A DNA stretch of 64,000 nucleotides from Pedobacter sp. R20-19 (GCF_000708265.2 NZ_JCKI01000003.1:248001-312000); one strand, 5' to 3'. Numbered from the stretch's first letter, positions 8,855 through 16,905 are shown. Numbers and translations are program-made. Notes: generated by a model from the letters alone, not told the origin.

Positions 8855-9373
8855 ATGAACAAACTCCTATCTATTATATTAATCATATCAGCAATGAATG
8901 TTTCCGCACAAGAAGTCAATAAAAAAATACATGATCAGGTTCATAATAAAGATATCCTAATCAACGCCTGCACACGAGAGGGCATGGCAACATTTCCAGA
9001 ATTTAAGGAGATGTATGAACCATTGTATGCAGCATATACTCCAGACGCTGCCACCATGATTGAATTAAAAAAGCTGGTTAAAAAGGAAAAAATAAAAATC
9101 GTTTTCGGTACCTGGTGTGGAGATAGTAAAGTAAATGTTCCAAACTTTTTAAAGATTATGGATGCATTACATTTTAAAGAAAAAAATATTGAATTTATTG
9201 CGGTTGACGGAAATAAGAAAGCTGAAAATGGAATCATAGATGGCATGGATATTAAAATGGTTCCTACATTTATTATTTATGATCAAAAAGGAATAGAATT
9301 GGGCAGAATTATTGAAGGTCCAAAAACAACACTTGAAGGAGATTTATTGGCTATTTATAAAAAGAAACAATAA
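8855..9373 (+). CDS. Secreted thioredoxin-family protein with CxxS active site
   Basis: The 172-residue product starts with a short signal peptide (MNKLLSIILIISAMNVSAQE). The thioredoxin fold follows, with the active-site sequence FGTWCGDSKVNVPNF near residue 85 and the cis-proline segment KMVPTFIIYD near 130. The active site reads C-G-D-S, so the second, resolving cysteine is replaced by serine; this does not favour simple disulfide reduction and would fit a mixed-disulfide isomerase, a glutathione-type or a binding role. I recall the WCGDS form from other Bacteroidota proteins, so it is probably a family trait and not a mutation. It is followed by ung on the same strand after 78 bases, with no clear terminator between. 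Confidence 0.8.
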   Translation: MNKLLSIILIISAMNVSAQEVNKKIHDQVHNKDILINACTREGMATFPEFKEMYEPLYAAYTPDAATMIELKKLVKKEKIKIVFGTWCGDSKVNVPNFLKIMDALHFKEKNIEFIAVDGNKKAENGIIDGMDIKMVPTFIIYDQKGIELGRIIEGPKTTLEGDLLAIYKKKQ

Positions 9374-9451
9374 ACTATCTCTCTCTGATTGAGGTTAATA
9401 CCCTTACCTATATCGCTTTTAAATTTATTTAATTACAAAGTACAAATTATT

Positions 9452-10132
9452 ATGTCTGCTGCATTAGAACCCGGTTGGTTAGCCGTTTTAGATCAAGAAT
9501 TTGAGAAAGATTACATGAAAAATCTAAAATCTTTCTTAAAAGAGGAAAAGGAAAAAGGTGCAACAGTATATCCGAAAGGACAAGATATATTTAAAGCATT
9601 AAACACCACACCATTTGACCATGTTAATGTTGTTATTTTAGGTCAGGATCCCTATCATGGAGTTGGTCAGGCGCATGGCCTATCATTTTCCGTACAACGT
9701 GGCATGACAGTTCCACCTTCTTTAAAAAACATTTATAAGGAATTAGAAAGTGATATTGAAGGCTTTAGGGCACCAAAACATGGAAATTTAATGCATTGGG
9801 CAGAACAAGGAGTATTGCTTTTAAACGCCACATTAACTGTTCGTGCCTCTGAAGCCGGATCTCACCAGAATCGTGGATGGGAAATCTTTACCGATGAGAT
9901 TATAAAATCCCTTTCTGAAAAACGTGAACATATTGTTTTTTTACTTTGGGGAAAATATGCACAGCAAAAGGCTTCGATAATTGATCAAAAAAAGCACTAT
10001 GTACTTACAGCAGCTCACCCCTCTCCTTTTTCTGCCTATAACGGTTTCTTTGGATCCAGACATTTCTCGAAAGCAAATCAGTTGCTCATCCAGAATAATT
10101 TGGCACCTATTGACTGGAAATTACCGGCTTAA
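9452..10132 (+). CDS. ung: Uracil-DNA glycosylase, family 1
   Basis: Removes uracil from DNA as the first step of base-excision repair. I chose the ATG at 9452 (226 residues, [13 protein letters not shown]), the normal length for the family; an in-frame TTG/ATG-like start at 9389 would add 21 non-conserved residues. Both signature motifs are complete: [18 protein letters not shown] (water-activating Asp) near residue 64 and [17 protein letters not shown] (minor-groove loop and catalytic His) near 188. The segment LLLNATLTV carries the uracil-recognition Asn. The stop codon overlaps the ATG of the following hydrolase gene (TAATG), so the two are translationally coupled. Confidence 0.97.
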   Translation: MSAALEPGWLAVLDQEFEKDYMKNLKSFLKEEKEKGATVYPKGQDIFKALNTTPFDHVNVVILGQDPYHGVGQAHGLSFSVQRGMTVPPSLKNIYKELESDIEGFRAPKHGNLMHWAEQGVLLLNATLTVRASEAGSHQNRGWEIFTDEIIKSLSEKREHIVFLLWGKYAQQKASIIDQKKHYVLTAAHPSPFSAYNGFFGSRHFSKANQLLIQNNLAPIDWKLPA

Positions 10133-10788
10133 TGAACGCTTATTTTATTAGTGGTTTAGGTGCCGATAAAAGGATTTTTTCTAGAATCAAACTTGATGAA
10201 CGGATTCATGTCATTCATGTAGAATGGATTAAACCATTAAAAAAAGAATCACTTCCAGATTATGCAAAACGATTAAGTGAAATCGTAGATGTCTCATCAC
10301 CATTTATATTGGTAGGTGTTTCATTTGGAGGAATGATTGCCGTAGAAATGGCTAAAACATTAAATCCAAAGCTAACACTTGTAATATCCAGCACCGTTTT
10401 AAGTGATGAATTGCCATTTATGTATCGCCTAGTCGGGAAATTTGGTTTAATTAAACTCATACCATCATGGATATTAAAATCATCTAATAAAATTACAGGA
10501 AATTATTTTTTTGGGGCAAATACAATCGAAGAGAAAATATTATTAAGCAAAATTATAGCAGACACTAATCCGAAATTTTTGAAATGGGCAATTGGTAGTA
10601 TTATTACTTGGCAAAACGCAATTAAACCAAATAATCTTGTTCAAATTCACGGTAAGAGTGATAGAATTTTATATTCCAAAGCCGCAAAAGTCGATTATAT
10701 AATTAATAAAGGAACGCATTTTATGATTTATCAGAATGCAAGGAAGATTTCAGAAATCATTAATAAATTAATCTCGAAGTTCATTTAA
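10132..10788 (+). CDS. Alpha/beta hydrolase
   Basis: A 218-residue single-domain protein. The nucleophile elbow GVSFGGMIA (Ser near residue 65) and a late ITKGTHFMIY-like stretch (NKGTHFMIYQNA, candidate catalytic His near 197) show an alpha/beta-hydrolase fold; the N-terminal FISGLGADKRIFSRI contains the oxyanion-hole region, and a candidate acidic residue is the Asp of GKSDRIL. There is no signal peptide, so it acts in the cytoplasm. The start codon overlaps the ung stop by one base. No repair role is implied by that coupling; similar small hydrolases are found next to varied genes. Substrate unknown. An interspersed repeat region begins right after the stop codon. Confidence 0.85.
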   Translation: MNAYFISGLGADKRIFSRIKLDERIHVIHVEWIKPLKKESLPDYAKRLSEIVDVSSPFILVGVSFGGMIAVEMAKTLNPKLTLVISSTVLSDELPFMYRLVGKFGLIKLIPSWILKSSNKITGNYFFGANTIEEKILLSKIIADTNPKFLKWAIGSIITWQNAIKPNNLVQIHGKSDRILYSKAAKVDYIINKGTHFMIYQNARKISEIINKLISKFI

Positions 10789-10801
10789 TCGGTTTTGTCA
10801 A

Positions 10802-10990
10802 TGCGAGGAGGAACGACGAAACAATCTCTTTTCAAGAATTAGATTGCTTCACTCCATTACTAAGTCCTACCCTTCGGTTCGCAATTACGAATCCACGAGA
10901 TGGACGTCTTTGCGAGGAGGAACGACGAAGCAATCTCTCTTGCACAATCCATATTATTAAGTTGCTTCCCTTAATGATTCTAAATAACGA
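10802..10990. repeat. Interspersed repeat with two TGCGAGGAGGAACGACGAA units
   Basis: The 28-base unit beginning TGCGAGGAGGAACGACGAA occurs at 10802 and again at 10911, with one difference, ending each time in CAATCTCT. The first copy is followed by AGATTGCTTC at 10840, the inverted form of GAAACAATCT except for one base, so the unit can fold into a hairpin. I recall very similar sequences (GCGAGGAGGCACGACGAAGCAATCT) scattered through Bacteroidota genomes. No gene is visible between 10789 and 11023. Confidence 0.7.
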
Positions 10991-10998
10991 TCGCCAGG

Positions 10999-11018
10999 AA
11001 AAGCCCCTTCAGGGGTTT
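10999..11018 (-). terminator. Terminator of the Lrp-type regulator gene
   Basis: Read leftward: AAACCCC, loop TGAA, GGGGCTTTT, a short GC-rich stem followed by T residues, starting about six bases beyond the stop codon of the gene ending at 11024. Confidence 0.65.
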
Positions 11019-11023
11019 GGGGT

Positions 11024-11494
11024 TTAATACTCCAAGGGTACAATAGGTTCCTTCTTTGTAGTCGACATGATCATCATCGTTTGAAAAGTTTTAACTACAG
11101 AAATTTTACTAATCTTCTCCATAATTAAACGCTCATAAGATTTAATATCCTTCACGTATACTTTTAAAAGGAAATCTGCCTGACCGGTAACATGATGGCA
11201 TTCTGTAATTTCCTTGATCTGATTCACTTCATCCAAAAAGATTTGAATGGTATTATTCTTATGGAAATCAAGTTGAATCTGGATAAAAGTTTTAATGCCC
11301 AAACCAAGTTTCTCTTCATCTACTAAGGCATGATAGCTTTTGATAAAACCAGCTGTTTCCAATTTACGAACACGTTCTAATGTTGGAGCCGGAGATAATC
11401 CAATTTCCTGTGACAGTAGCAAATTAGTAATGCGACCATTTTCTTGTAAAATTCTTAAAATTTTAAAATCAATTTTATCTAATTCTGATGCCAT
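11024..11494 (-). CDS. Lrp/AsnC family transcriptional regulator
   Basis: A 156-residue protein of standard Lrp length. The N-terminal winged helix-turn-helix is clear (LDKIDFKILRILQENGRITN, then LSQEIGLSPAPTLERVRKLE). The C-terminal half is the RAM ligand-binding domain (ITECHHVTGQADFLLKVYVKD), which binds amino acids and drives octamer assembly in the family. Nothing next to it is an amino-acid enzyme, so its regulon cannot be guessed; it is divergent from mntR with a 126-base shared control region. The promoter at 11502-11532 is an unusually good match and leaves almost no 5' leader. Confidence 0.95.
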   Translation of the reverse strand: MASELDKIDFKILRILQENGRITNLLLSQEIGLSPAPTLERVRKLETAGFIKSYHALVDEEKLGLGIKTFIQIQLDFHKNNTIQIFLDEVNQIKEITECHHVTGQADFLLKVYVKDIKSYERLIMEKISKISVVKTFQTMMIMSTTKKEPIVPLEY

Positions 11495-11501
11495 ATAAAT
11501 T

Positions 11502-11532
11502 CAAAGGTATTGAGAACACAAACATAACCAAA
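11502..11532 (-). promoter_or_regulatory. Promoter of the Lrp-type regulator (TTTG-N19-TAnnTTTG)
   Basis: Read leftward: TTTG (11529-11532), exactly 19 bases, then TACCTTTG (11502-11509), a full match to the Bacteroidota promoter consensus. Only seven bases separate the -7 element from the ATG (11492-11494), so the transcript would be leaderless or nearly so. Confidence 0.75.
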
Positions 11533-11556
11533 TAAAATTCTAAATTTTAACATAAT

Positions 11557-11614
11557 TTATCTAATAAATTTTAAAAAATAATTTTTAGATTTACCTAAAA
11601 ATATAATTAGATAA
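11557..11614. promoter_or_regulatory. Nested inverted repeats, probable MntR-type operator
   Basis: Two nested palindromes lie directly before mntR. The inner one is TTTTTAG-6 bases-CTAAAAA (11582-11588 and 11595-11601). The outer one is TTATCTAAT (11557-11565) paired with ATTAGATAA (11606-11614). DtxR/MntR dimers bind such inverted repeats, and autoregulation of an mntR-mntH operon is the obvious inference. Not matched to any tabulated motif. Confidence 0.5.
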
Positions 11615-11620
11615 ATATAA

Positions 11621-12283
11621 ATGCAAAGTTTCACTGAGGAGAATTACTTAAAGATAATTTACCACTTAGCAGAAAAAACAGGTAACGTTCAAACCAATGC
11701 CATCGCAGAGCAGATGCAAACCAAACCTGCATCTGTAACCGATATGATTAAGAAATTAGCTGAAAAAGGCTTTGTGGATTATATCAAATATCAAGGTGTG
11801 ACCCTAACCGAAAAAGGAAGAAACGCAGCAATTGAGATTGTGCGCAAACACCGTTTATGGGAGGTTTTTTTAGTAGACAAGCTTAATTTTAAATGGGATG
11901 AAGTACATGATGTTGCTGAAGAACTTGAACATATTAAATCTACTGCACTGATAGAAAGGCTTGATGAATTTTTAGGTTTTCCAAAGTCAGATCCACACGG
12001 CGATCCTATCCCAGATAAGAACGGGCGCTTTGCGAAAACACAATTTACCAAACTAATTGATTTAAAAATTGGTGATCAAGGCACGATTACAGGCGTAAGT
12101 CAGCACAGTTCTGCTTTTTTAAAGCATCTGGAAAAATTGGGATTAACCCTGGGCAAACAAATTGAAATTAGTGATGTTACCGATTTCGATGGGTCAGTAG
12201 AAATCCTGATCGCCGGGAAGCAAATCAATATCAGTAGAGAAGTAGCAAAACACATTTTAACAAGCAGTAATGGCAAAAACTGA
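11621..12283 (+). CDS. mntR: DtxR/MntR family metal-dependent regulator
   Basis: A 220-residue protein with the three-part DtxR layout. The N-terminal winged helix reads FTEENYLKIIYHLAEKTGNVQTNAIAEQM (shown only to place it) and ends with the wing around residue 65. The metal-binding and dimerisation domain covers about 70-140 and holds the ligands E-L-E-H (AEELEHIKS) and the GFPKSDPHGDPIP loop typical of the iron- or manganese-dependent group. The C-terminal ~75 residues are an FeoA/SH3-like domain (IGDQGTITGVSQHSSAFLKHL). Its gene overlaps the mntH start by 14 bases, so it most likely represses this transporter when intracellular Mn2+ (or Fe2+) is high. The palindromes just upstream suggest it also controls itself. 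Confidence 0.92.
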   Translation: MQSFTEENYLKIIYHLAEKTGNVQTNAIAEQMQTKPASVTDMIKKLAEKGFVDYIKYQGVTLTEKGRNAAIEIVRKHRLWEVFLVDKLNFKWDEVHDVAEELEHIKSTALIERLDEFLGFPKSDPHGDPIPDKNGRFAKTQFTKLIDLKIGDQGTITGVSQHSSAFLKHLEKLGLTLGKQIEISDVTDFDGSVEILIAGKQINISREVAKHILTSSNGKN

Positions 12284-14132
12284 ATCGCTTAGCGAAGTAC
12301 ATCAGAGCGTAAATACGAGTAAAAGAAAAGGCTGGCGACGAATTTTAGCATTTATTGGACCGGCCTATTTAATTAGTGTTGGTTACATGGATCCAGGAAA
12401 CTGGGCAACCGATTTAGCCGGAGGAAGCAAATTTGGTTACCAGCTGATTTGGGTGCTATTGATGTCGAACCTTATTGCACTACTGCTTCAGTCACTAAGT
12501 GCAAGACTTGGCATTGTCAGAGGTTTAGATCTGGCACAAGCCTCTAAACAAGCTTATCCACGTTGGGCCAATATTCCGCTATTTGGCTTAGCACAAACGG
12601 CTATCATTGCATGTGATCTGGCAGAAATCATCGGAATGGCTATTGGTTTGCAATTGCTCTTTGGCCTGCCCTTAATTTGGGGAATTTCGATTACTATTTT
12701 TGACACCATATTACTATTATTCCTGCTAAATAAAGGCATGCGGGCCATGGAAGGGTTTATTGTATCTATGGTTTTTATTGTAGGTATATCTTTCCTGGTG
12801 GAAATGTTTATTGTAGAACCCTCTTTAAAGGAAATTGCAAAAGGATTTGAACCCTCTGTACTTAATGGAGATGCATTATACATTGCCATTGGAATTATTG
12901 GGGCAACCGTTATGCCGCACAATCTTTACCTGCATTCATCACTGGTTCAAACCAGAAAAATAGAGCGCAGTAATAAAGGCATTAAAGAAGCTTTGAAATT
13001 TAACCTGATTGATACCACCGTTGCCTTAAATCTAGCGTTCTTCGTAAATGCAGCTATCTTAATACTGGCAGCAGCCGCCTTTTATAAAAACGGTTTGCAT
13101 GAGGTGGCAGAGATTCAGGATGCACATAAATTGCTTTCTAATATCTTCGGAAACATAGCCCCAACCCTATTTGCGATTGCATTAATCGCTGCCGGCCAAA
13201 GCTCAACTGTTACGGGTACATTAGCGGGTCAGATTATTATGGAAGGCCACATCAATCTTCGTATTCAGCCTTGGTTACGCAGATTGATTACCCGTTTACT
13301 AGCCATTATTCCAGCATTTTTCACCATTTTACACTATGGGGATGATGCGCTTGGTGGCTTACTGGTTTTAAGTCAGGTGGTGTTAAGTTTGCAACTAGGC
13401 TTTGCTGTTATTCCATTAATTCACTTCAATTCAGATAAAAATCTGATGAAGGATTTCGCCATCAAAACCTGGGTAAAAGTTTTAGCATGGGCAAGTGCGG
13501 TAACCATTATCGCATTAAACGTAAAATTAGTTATAGAAGAAATAAGTGGCTGGGCTCAGAGTGCTAATAACTGGTGGATTTACGTTATAGTGGTACCTGC
13601 ATTAATTTTTATTGTGTTTTTGCTATTGTATGTCTTTTTCCATCCATTAATTGAGAAGAAAAACCGGGAGAGGCAAATGGTTCCCCATGGCAATGCGCTC
13701 GATATTGGTAAAATTGAAAAAATCAGTTATAACAGAATTGGTATTGCAGTAGACTTTTCCAAAAATGATGGCAACACGATCAGGCATGCCCTCATTCAAG
13801 GTGGTAAGGATGCACATTATTACTTAATTCATGTGGTAGAAACTGCTGCCGCACGGTACCATGGTCAGGAAGTAATGGATCATGAAACAGAAAGTGATGC
13901 CAAAAACCTGGAGAAATACAGAATTAATCTGGAAGATTTAGGATTTGATTCTACACCATTTATTGGCTTTGGAAGCACAGCAAAGGCGATAGCAGAAATC
14001 AGCAATAAAAATGAACTGGAGCTTTTAGTAATGGGTGCTCATGGACACAAGGGTTTAAAAGATTTGATTTTTGGAACGACAGTTAACTCAGTTAGACATA
14101 AAGTTAACATCCCCGTACTCATTATCCGATAA
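12270..14132 (+). CDS. mntH: NRAMP Mn2+/divalent metal transporter fused to a UspA domain
   Basis: The 620-residue protein is longer than plain MntH (~410). Residues ~20-465 are an NRAMP carrier with 11-12 membrane segments; the metal-binding motif GYMDPGNWATD lies near residue 39 and the second one, VMPHNLYLHSS, near 213. Proton-coupled import of Mn2+ (or Fe2+) is the known family role. After a short linker (residues ~470-487) comes a complete universal-stress-protein domain (~488-620) ending in the ATP-binding signature GAHGHKGLKDLIFGTTVNSV. The stress domain is probably cytoplasmic and may make transport sensitive to ATP or ADP, an inference. It overlaps mntR by 14 bases and ends one base before the convergent thioredoxin-like gene. 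Confidence 0.95.
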   Translation: MAKTESLSEVHQSVNTSKRKGWRRILAFIGPAYLISVGYMDPGNWATDLAGGSKFGYQLIWVLLMSNLIALLLQSLSARLGIVRGLDLAQASKQAYPRWANIPLFGLAQTAIIACDLAEIIGMAIGLQLLFGLPLIWGISITIFDTILLLFLLNKGMRAMEGFIVSMVFIVGISFLVEMFIVEPSLKEIAKGFEPSVLNGDALYIAIGIIGATVMPHNLYLHSSLVQTRKIERSNKGIKEALKFNLIDTTVALNLAFFVNAAILILAAAAFYKNGLHEVAEIQDAHKLLSNIFGNIAPTLFAIALIAAGQSSTVTGTLAGQIIMEGHINLRIQPWLRRLITRLLAIIPAFFTILHYGDDALGGLLVLSQVVLSLQLGFAVIPLIHFNSDKNLMKDFAIKTWVKVLAWASAVTIIALNVKLVIEEISGWAQSANNWWIYVIVVPALIFIVFLLLYVFFHPLIEKKNRERQMVPHGNALDIGKIEKISYNRIGIAVDFSKNDGNTIRHALIQGGKDAHYYLIHVVETAAARYHGQEVMDHETESDAKNLEKYRINLEDLGFDSTPFIGFGSTAKAIAEISNKNELELLVMGAHGHKGLKDLIFGTTVNSVRHKVNIPVLIIR

Positions 14133-14133
14133 C

Positions 14134-14613
14134 TTATTTATTGATGACTTTCATTATTTTTTTAATGCCACCATCACCGGAGTTATAAACCAATAATTTA
14201 TTAGTAGATGAATACAAGTACATTGCAGGATACATTTTTGGAAGAAATGCGGGAATAAACATCTGGTTTTTATCTTGCATCACAGTTACATTCGGCTTTG
14301 TATTTAACCCTTTGGCATAGGTATTAAAAAACTGTGGAATAATATAAGCTTCATCCAAAGTGATCAGATAGATATTGGCTTTCTTGAATTGAGCATAATT
14401 CGCGTTTAAGGCTTTCATCTCCCGTTGGCAATGCTCGCAGGTACAATCGAAAAGAATAAATAAATTTTGCTTACCCTGTTTTAAATCCTTGTTAGAAAAT
14501 GATTTACCATCCAATTTGAAGAAAGTAAACTGAGGTAGCAAACTAGGCTGTTGCGCTTTAACCTGAAATGTGATGGCTAGAAGAAGAACTAAGAGAAAGT
14601 TTTTAAATTTCAT
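14134..14613 (-). CDS. Secreted redoxin/thioredoxin-like protein
   Basis: A 159-residue protein with an N-terminal signal peptide (MKFKNFLLVLLLAITFQVKAQQ). The fold is TlpA/AhpC-like: a PQFTFFKLDGKSFSNKDL opening typical of redoxins, then the active site FDCTCEHCQREM near residue 57, with a C-E-H-C pair plus an extra preceding cysteine. The downstream segment NVTVMQDKNQMFIPAFLPKMYPAMYLY contains the cis-proline position. It probably works in the periplasm as a thiol oxidoreductase. The gene is tail-to-tail with mntH (1 base apart) and is not in an operon. No cytochrome-c maturation genes are near, so its partner is unknown. Confidence 0.8.
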   Translation of the reverse strand: MKFKNFLLVLLLAITFQVKAQQPSLLPQFTFFKLDGKSFSNKDLKQGKQNLFILFDCTCEHCQREMKALNANYAQFKKANIYLITLDEAYIIPQFFNTYAKGLNTKPNVTVMQDKNQMFIPAFLPKMYPAMYLYSSTNKLLVYNSGDGGIKKIMKVINK

Positions 14614-14832
14614 TTTTAAAGTTTAAACCCAAACATAATTGATTTATGAGCAAGATAATCATATTCCTTTCAGCTTTTACAAACAGATGAACTTTCTATT
14701 TGTTAATTTAGCCGATGATGATATTGAATAAAATCACGATATCACATCAATTTTTAAGATATTTGCAGCCCGGCAAATAAGTCTGGATAAATGTAGCGCC
14801 ATTTGCTGCAACCATTAATAACAATACTAGCT

Positions 14833-15282
14833 TTGAAAAACGACATTAATATAAAAAATAAAAGAGCCTATTTCGATTACAATTTACTGGATAAATACGT
14901 AGCCGGAATTGCGCTTTTAGGAACTGAAATAAAAGCAATCAGGCAAGGAAAAGCCAATATGACCGATGCATTTTGCATGTTTATAGGCGGCAACCTCTAC
15001 GTAAGAAATTTGCATGTTTCTGAATATAGCCACAGCTCATTTTATCATCATGATATTAAGAGAGACCGGGCATTACTTCTTCAAAAAAAAGAAATCAGAA
15101 AACTGAAATTAAAAGGCGAAGAAAAAGGCTATACGATTGTACCCCTTCGTATTTTTGTAAATGAACGTGGTTTCGCAAAAATTGAAATTGCTTTGGCACA
15201 GGGTAAGAAGGAATTTGACAAACGCGATAGCATTAAAGATAGAGATACCAAACGTGAGCTGGATCGGGCGATGAAAAGGTAG
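14833..15282 (+). CDS. smpB: SsrA-binding protein SmpB (non-ATG start)
   Basis: SmpB binds tmRNA and delivers it to stalled ribosomes for trans-translation. The conserved core is complete: NKRAYFDYNLLDKYVAGI, LLGTEIKAIRQGKANM and the C-terminal tail KKEFDKRDSIKDRDTKRELDR (21 residues in the gene, quoted here in part as RDSIKDRDTKRELDR). No ATG or GTG lies before the conserved core. A TTG at 14833 gives LKNDINIKNKRAYF, which lines up with the usual MKxDINI start, so I take TTG there (149 residues). A further TTG at 14803 is in frame but adds ten non-conserved residues. The gene is convergent with pcm. Identity is certain; the exact start is inferred. Confidence 0.95.
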   Translation: MKNDINIKNKRAYFDYNLLDKYVAGIALLGTEIKAIRQGKANMTDAFCMFIGGNLYVRNLHVSEYSHSSFYHHDIKRDRALLLQKKEIRKLKLKGEEKGYTIVPLRIFVNERGFAKIEIALAQGKKEFDKRDSIKDRDTKRELDRAMKR

Positions 15283-15286
15283 TATT

Positions 15287-15383
15287 AAGTTTGGAGTTGT
15301 GAGTTTAGAGTTTTAAGTCATTAATCTAAAAGGGAGTCGAATAGACCCAATAATCCCTACTAAAGACTCAAAACTCCCAACTA
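15287..15383. terminator. Imperfect inverted repeat between convergent smpB and pcm
   Basis: The left side reads AAGTTTGGAGTTGTGAG and GAGTTTTAAGTC, the right side GACTCAAAACTCCCAAC. The arms are only partly complementary, separated by about 45 bases. It fills the whole 104-base gap between the two stop codons and looks like the other convergent-gene spacers in this window. Confidence 0.3.
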
Positions 15384-15386
15384 TAA

Positions 15387-16043
15387 TTACCATGCTTGAT
15401 CGCCGACTAAAGGCACAAACCTGAAGGTGTCTAGCACTATTTTTTCATAATCGGTTTCGCTTACCCTGATCACCGTAACCATTTTCTGCGTTTTTTCGTC
15501 ACCCACCGGAATGACTAAAATCCCTCCGATTTTAAGTTGCTTTAATAAAATTTCGGGAACCAATGGCGCACCGGCGGTTACAATAATCTTATCATAAGGC
15601 GCGTGTTCTGCCACGCCTTTGGAGCCATCGCCACAACAGAAAATGGGTTTATAACCCATGCCAGGCAAAACCTGAATTGTACGGTTATAAATATTTTGCT
15701 GTCTTTCTATGGTAACTACATTGGCACCAAGCTCCATTAAAACACAAGTTTGATAGCCTGAGCCCGTTCCTATTTCCAAAACTTTATCGCCTTTTTTAAT
15801 GTGCAGCAGCTCGCTTTGATAAGCCACGGTATAAGGTTGTGAAATGGTTTGTCCATCTCCTATAGGGAAAGCAATATCTTTGTAAGCTTGATTCCAGAAA
15901 GTTTCATCAAAAAAGAAATGACGGGGAACCTTACCCATTGCTTTTAATACATGCTCATCTTCAATTCCGCGAGATCGTAACAGTTCTACCAGTTTCTTTC
16001 TCGCACCACGCTCTCGGTAATTATCAACAAATTTATAGGCCAT
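15387..16043 (-). CDS. pcm: Protein-L-isoaspartate O-methyltransferase
   Basis: Uses S-adenosylmethionine to methylate isoaspartyl residues that form by protein ageing, starting their repair. At 218 residues it has normal length. The SAM-binding motif I is VLEIGTGSGYQTCVL near residue 80; the PCMT family stretch FPIGDGQTISQPYTVAYQSE near 50 contains the substrate-binding region, and the later APYDKIIVTAGAP and GGILVIPVGD segments match motifs II and III. There is no signal peptide, so it is cytoplasmic. The gene is convergent with smpB; upstream it is divergent from an outer-membrane protein gene. The N-terminus (MAYKFVDNYRERGARKKLVELLRSRG) begins with the expected helix and supports the ATG at 16043. 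Confidence 0.96.
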   Translation of the reverse strand: MAYKFVDNYRERGARKKLVELLRSRGIEDEHVLKAMGKVPRHFFFDETFWNQAYKDIAFPIGDGQTISQPYTVAYQSELLHIKKGDKVLEIGTGSGYQTCVLMELGANVVTIERQQNIYNRTIQVLPGMGYKPIFCCGDGSKGVAEHAPYDKIIVTAGAPLVPEILLKQLKIGGILVIPVGDEKTQKMVTVIRVSETDYEKIVLDTFRFVPLVGDQAW

Positions 16044-16191
16044 GAAGTCTCAAAATTAGCTTTTTTATATGGTGATACAAGATAAAGAAATCCACATTAG
16101 CCTAAGTTGCAGAAAATCAAAAGCTAAATATTCTATTCATAAGTTTGGTTCAATCATAATACTGAAGTGCGGAATTATTTCTACTTTTGGG

Positions 16192-16199
16192 ATCAACAA
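16192..16199 (+). promoter_or_regulatory. Putative -7 element before the outer-membrane protein gene
   Basis: TACTTTTG matches TAnnTTTG and lies 28 bases before the ATG at 16228, a typical distance. No clear TTTG is found at the right spacing upstream. Confidence 0.4.
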
Positions 16200-16227
16200 A
16201 TTTGCAAGAAAATCAGTATCATTATAT

Positions 16228-16905
16228 ATGAAGAAAATATTACTTAGTTTATTTACGCTATTTATCTCATTAACATCCTTTGCACAAACTGGAGCCGACT
16301 ATAATTACACTATAGGTTTTCGAGCATTTAGCTTAATGCAATTGCCAAAAATATTAAATCAAACCAATACTCAGGATTATACCAAAGCATTCGCCAATGG
16401 AGCCATGCTTAAATTTAATGATAACCAGATCAGCTATCGCATTAGTGGAGCTTATTACAGGGATGACATCCAGTTTGATAATACCTGCGCTACCTGTGAG
16501 ATTGCGAATGGAAAAGTTACCGATTACTCTTTCAAAATTGGTTTCGAAAAAAACTTTAATTATTCAAAAATCCAACCTTATTTTGGTTTCGACTTAGGCT
16601 ACCGCTCCAATCGTTTCACAGGTACTATTGCGCAACGCAATCCAATGGCCAGTAATGTAACACAAACTGCTGATGCCAGCAAAAATGGCTTGGTATTAAC
16701 ACCTTTAATTGGCCTAAAAGTGAATATTCTTCCTCAATTAAACTTCTACGCCGAGAGCAATCTGGATTTCTACTATTCTTACGAAAAGCAAGATATCACT
16801 GAAACTGGTGGTGTGGCCAGAACAGTTACTACCTATAAAAAATGGGAGTTTTTATTAAATCCGGTTTCCGTAGGTTTGCAATTTAGTTTAAATGGAAAAA
16901 ACTAA
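16228..16905 (+). CDS. Outer-membrane beta-barrel protein, unknown function
   Basis: I chose the ATG at 16228 (225 residues), which opens a clear signal peptide (MKKILLSLFTLFISLTSFAQ); the frame stays open further upstream to a GTG but that stretch is not protein-like. The mature part consists of alternating hydrophobic and polar strands (YNYTIGFRAF, ISYRISGAYY, YSFKIGFEKNF, IQPYFGFDLGYRSNRF, LTPLIGLKVN, LNFYAESNLDFYYSYE, NPVSVGLQFSL) ending in a hydrophobic strand, as expected for an 8-stranded OmpA/OmpW-type barrel. A CATC cysteine pair near residue 88 could be a disulfide in an outside loop. Its last four bases overlap the stop codon of priA on the other strand. Function unknown. Confidence 0.75.
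   Translation: MKKILLSLFTLFISLTSFAQTGADYNYTIGFRAFSLMQLPKILNQTNTQDYTKAFANGAMLKFNDNQISYRISGAYYRDDIQFDNTCATCEIANGKVTDYSFKIGFEKNFNYSKIQPYFGFDLGYRSNRFTGTIAQRNPMASNVTQTADASKNGLVLTPLIGLKVNILPQLNFYAESNLDFYYSYEKQDITETGGVARTVTTYKKWEFLLNPVSVGLQFSLNGKN

Noticed and set aside
14828..14835. TAGCTTTG as a promoter -7 element for smpB
   Set aside because: It would place transcription start downstream of the only plausible start codon, and its TTTG partner is 22 bases away; the true promoter must lie further upstream.
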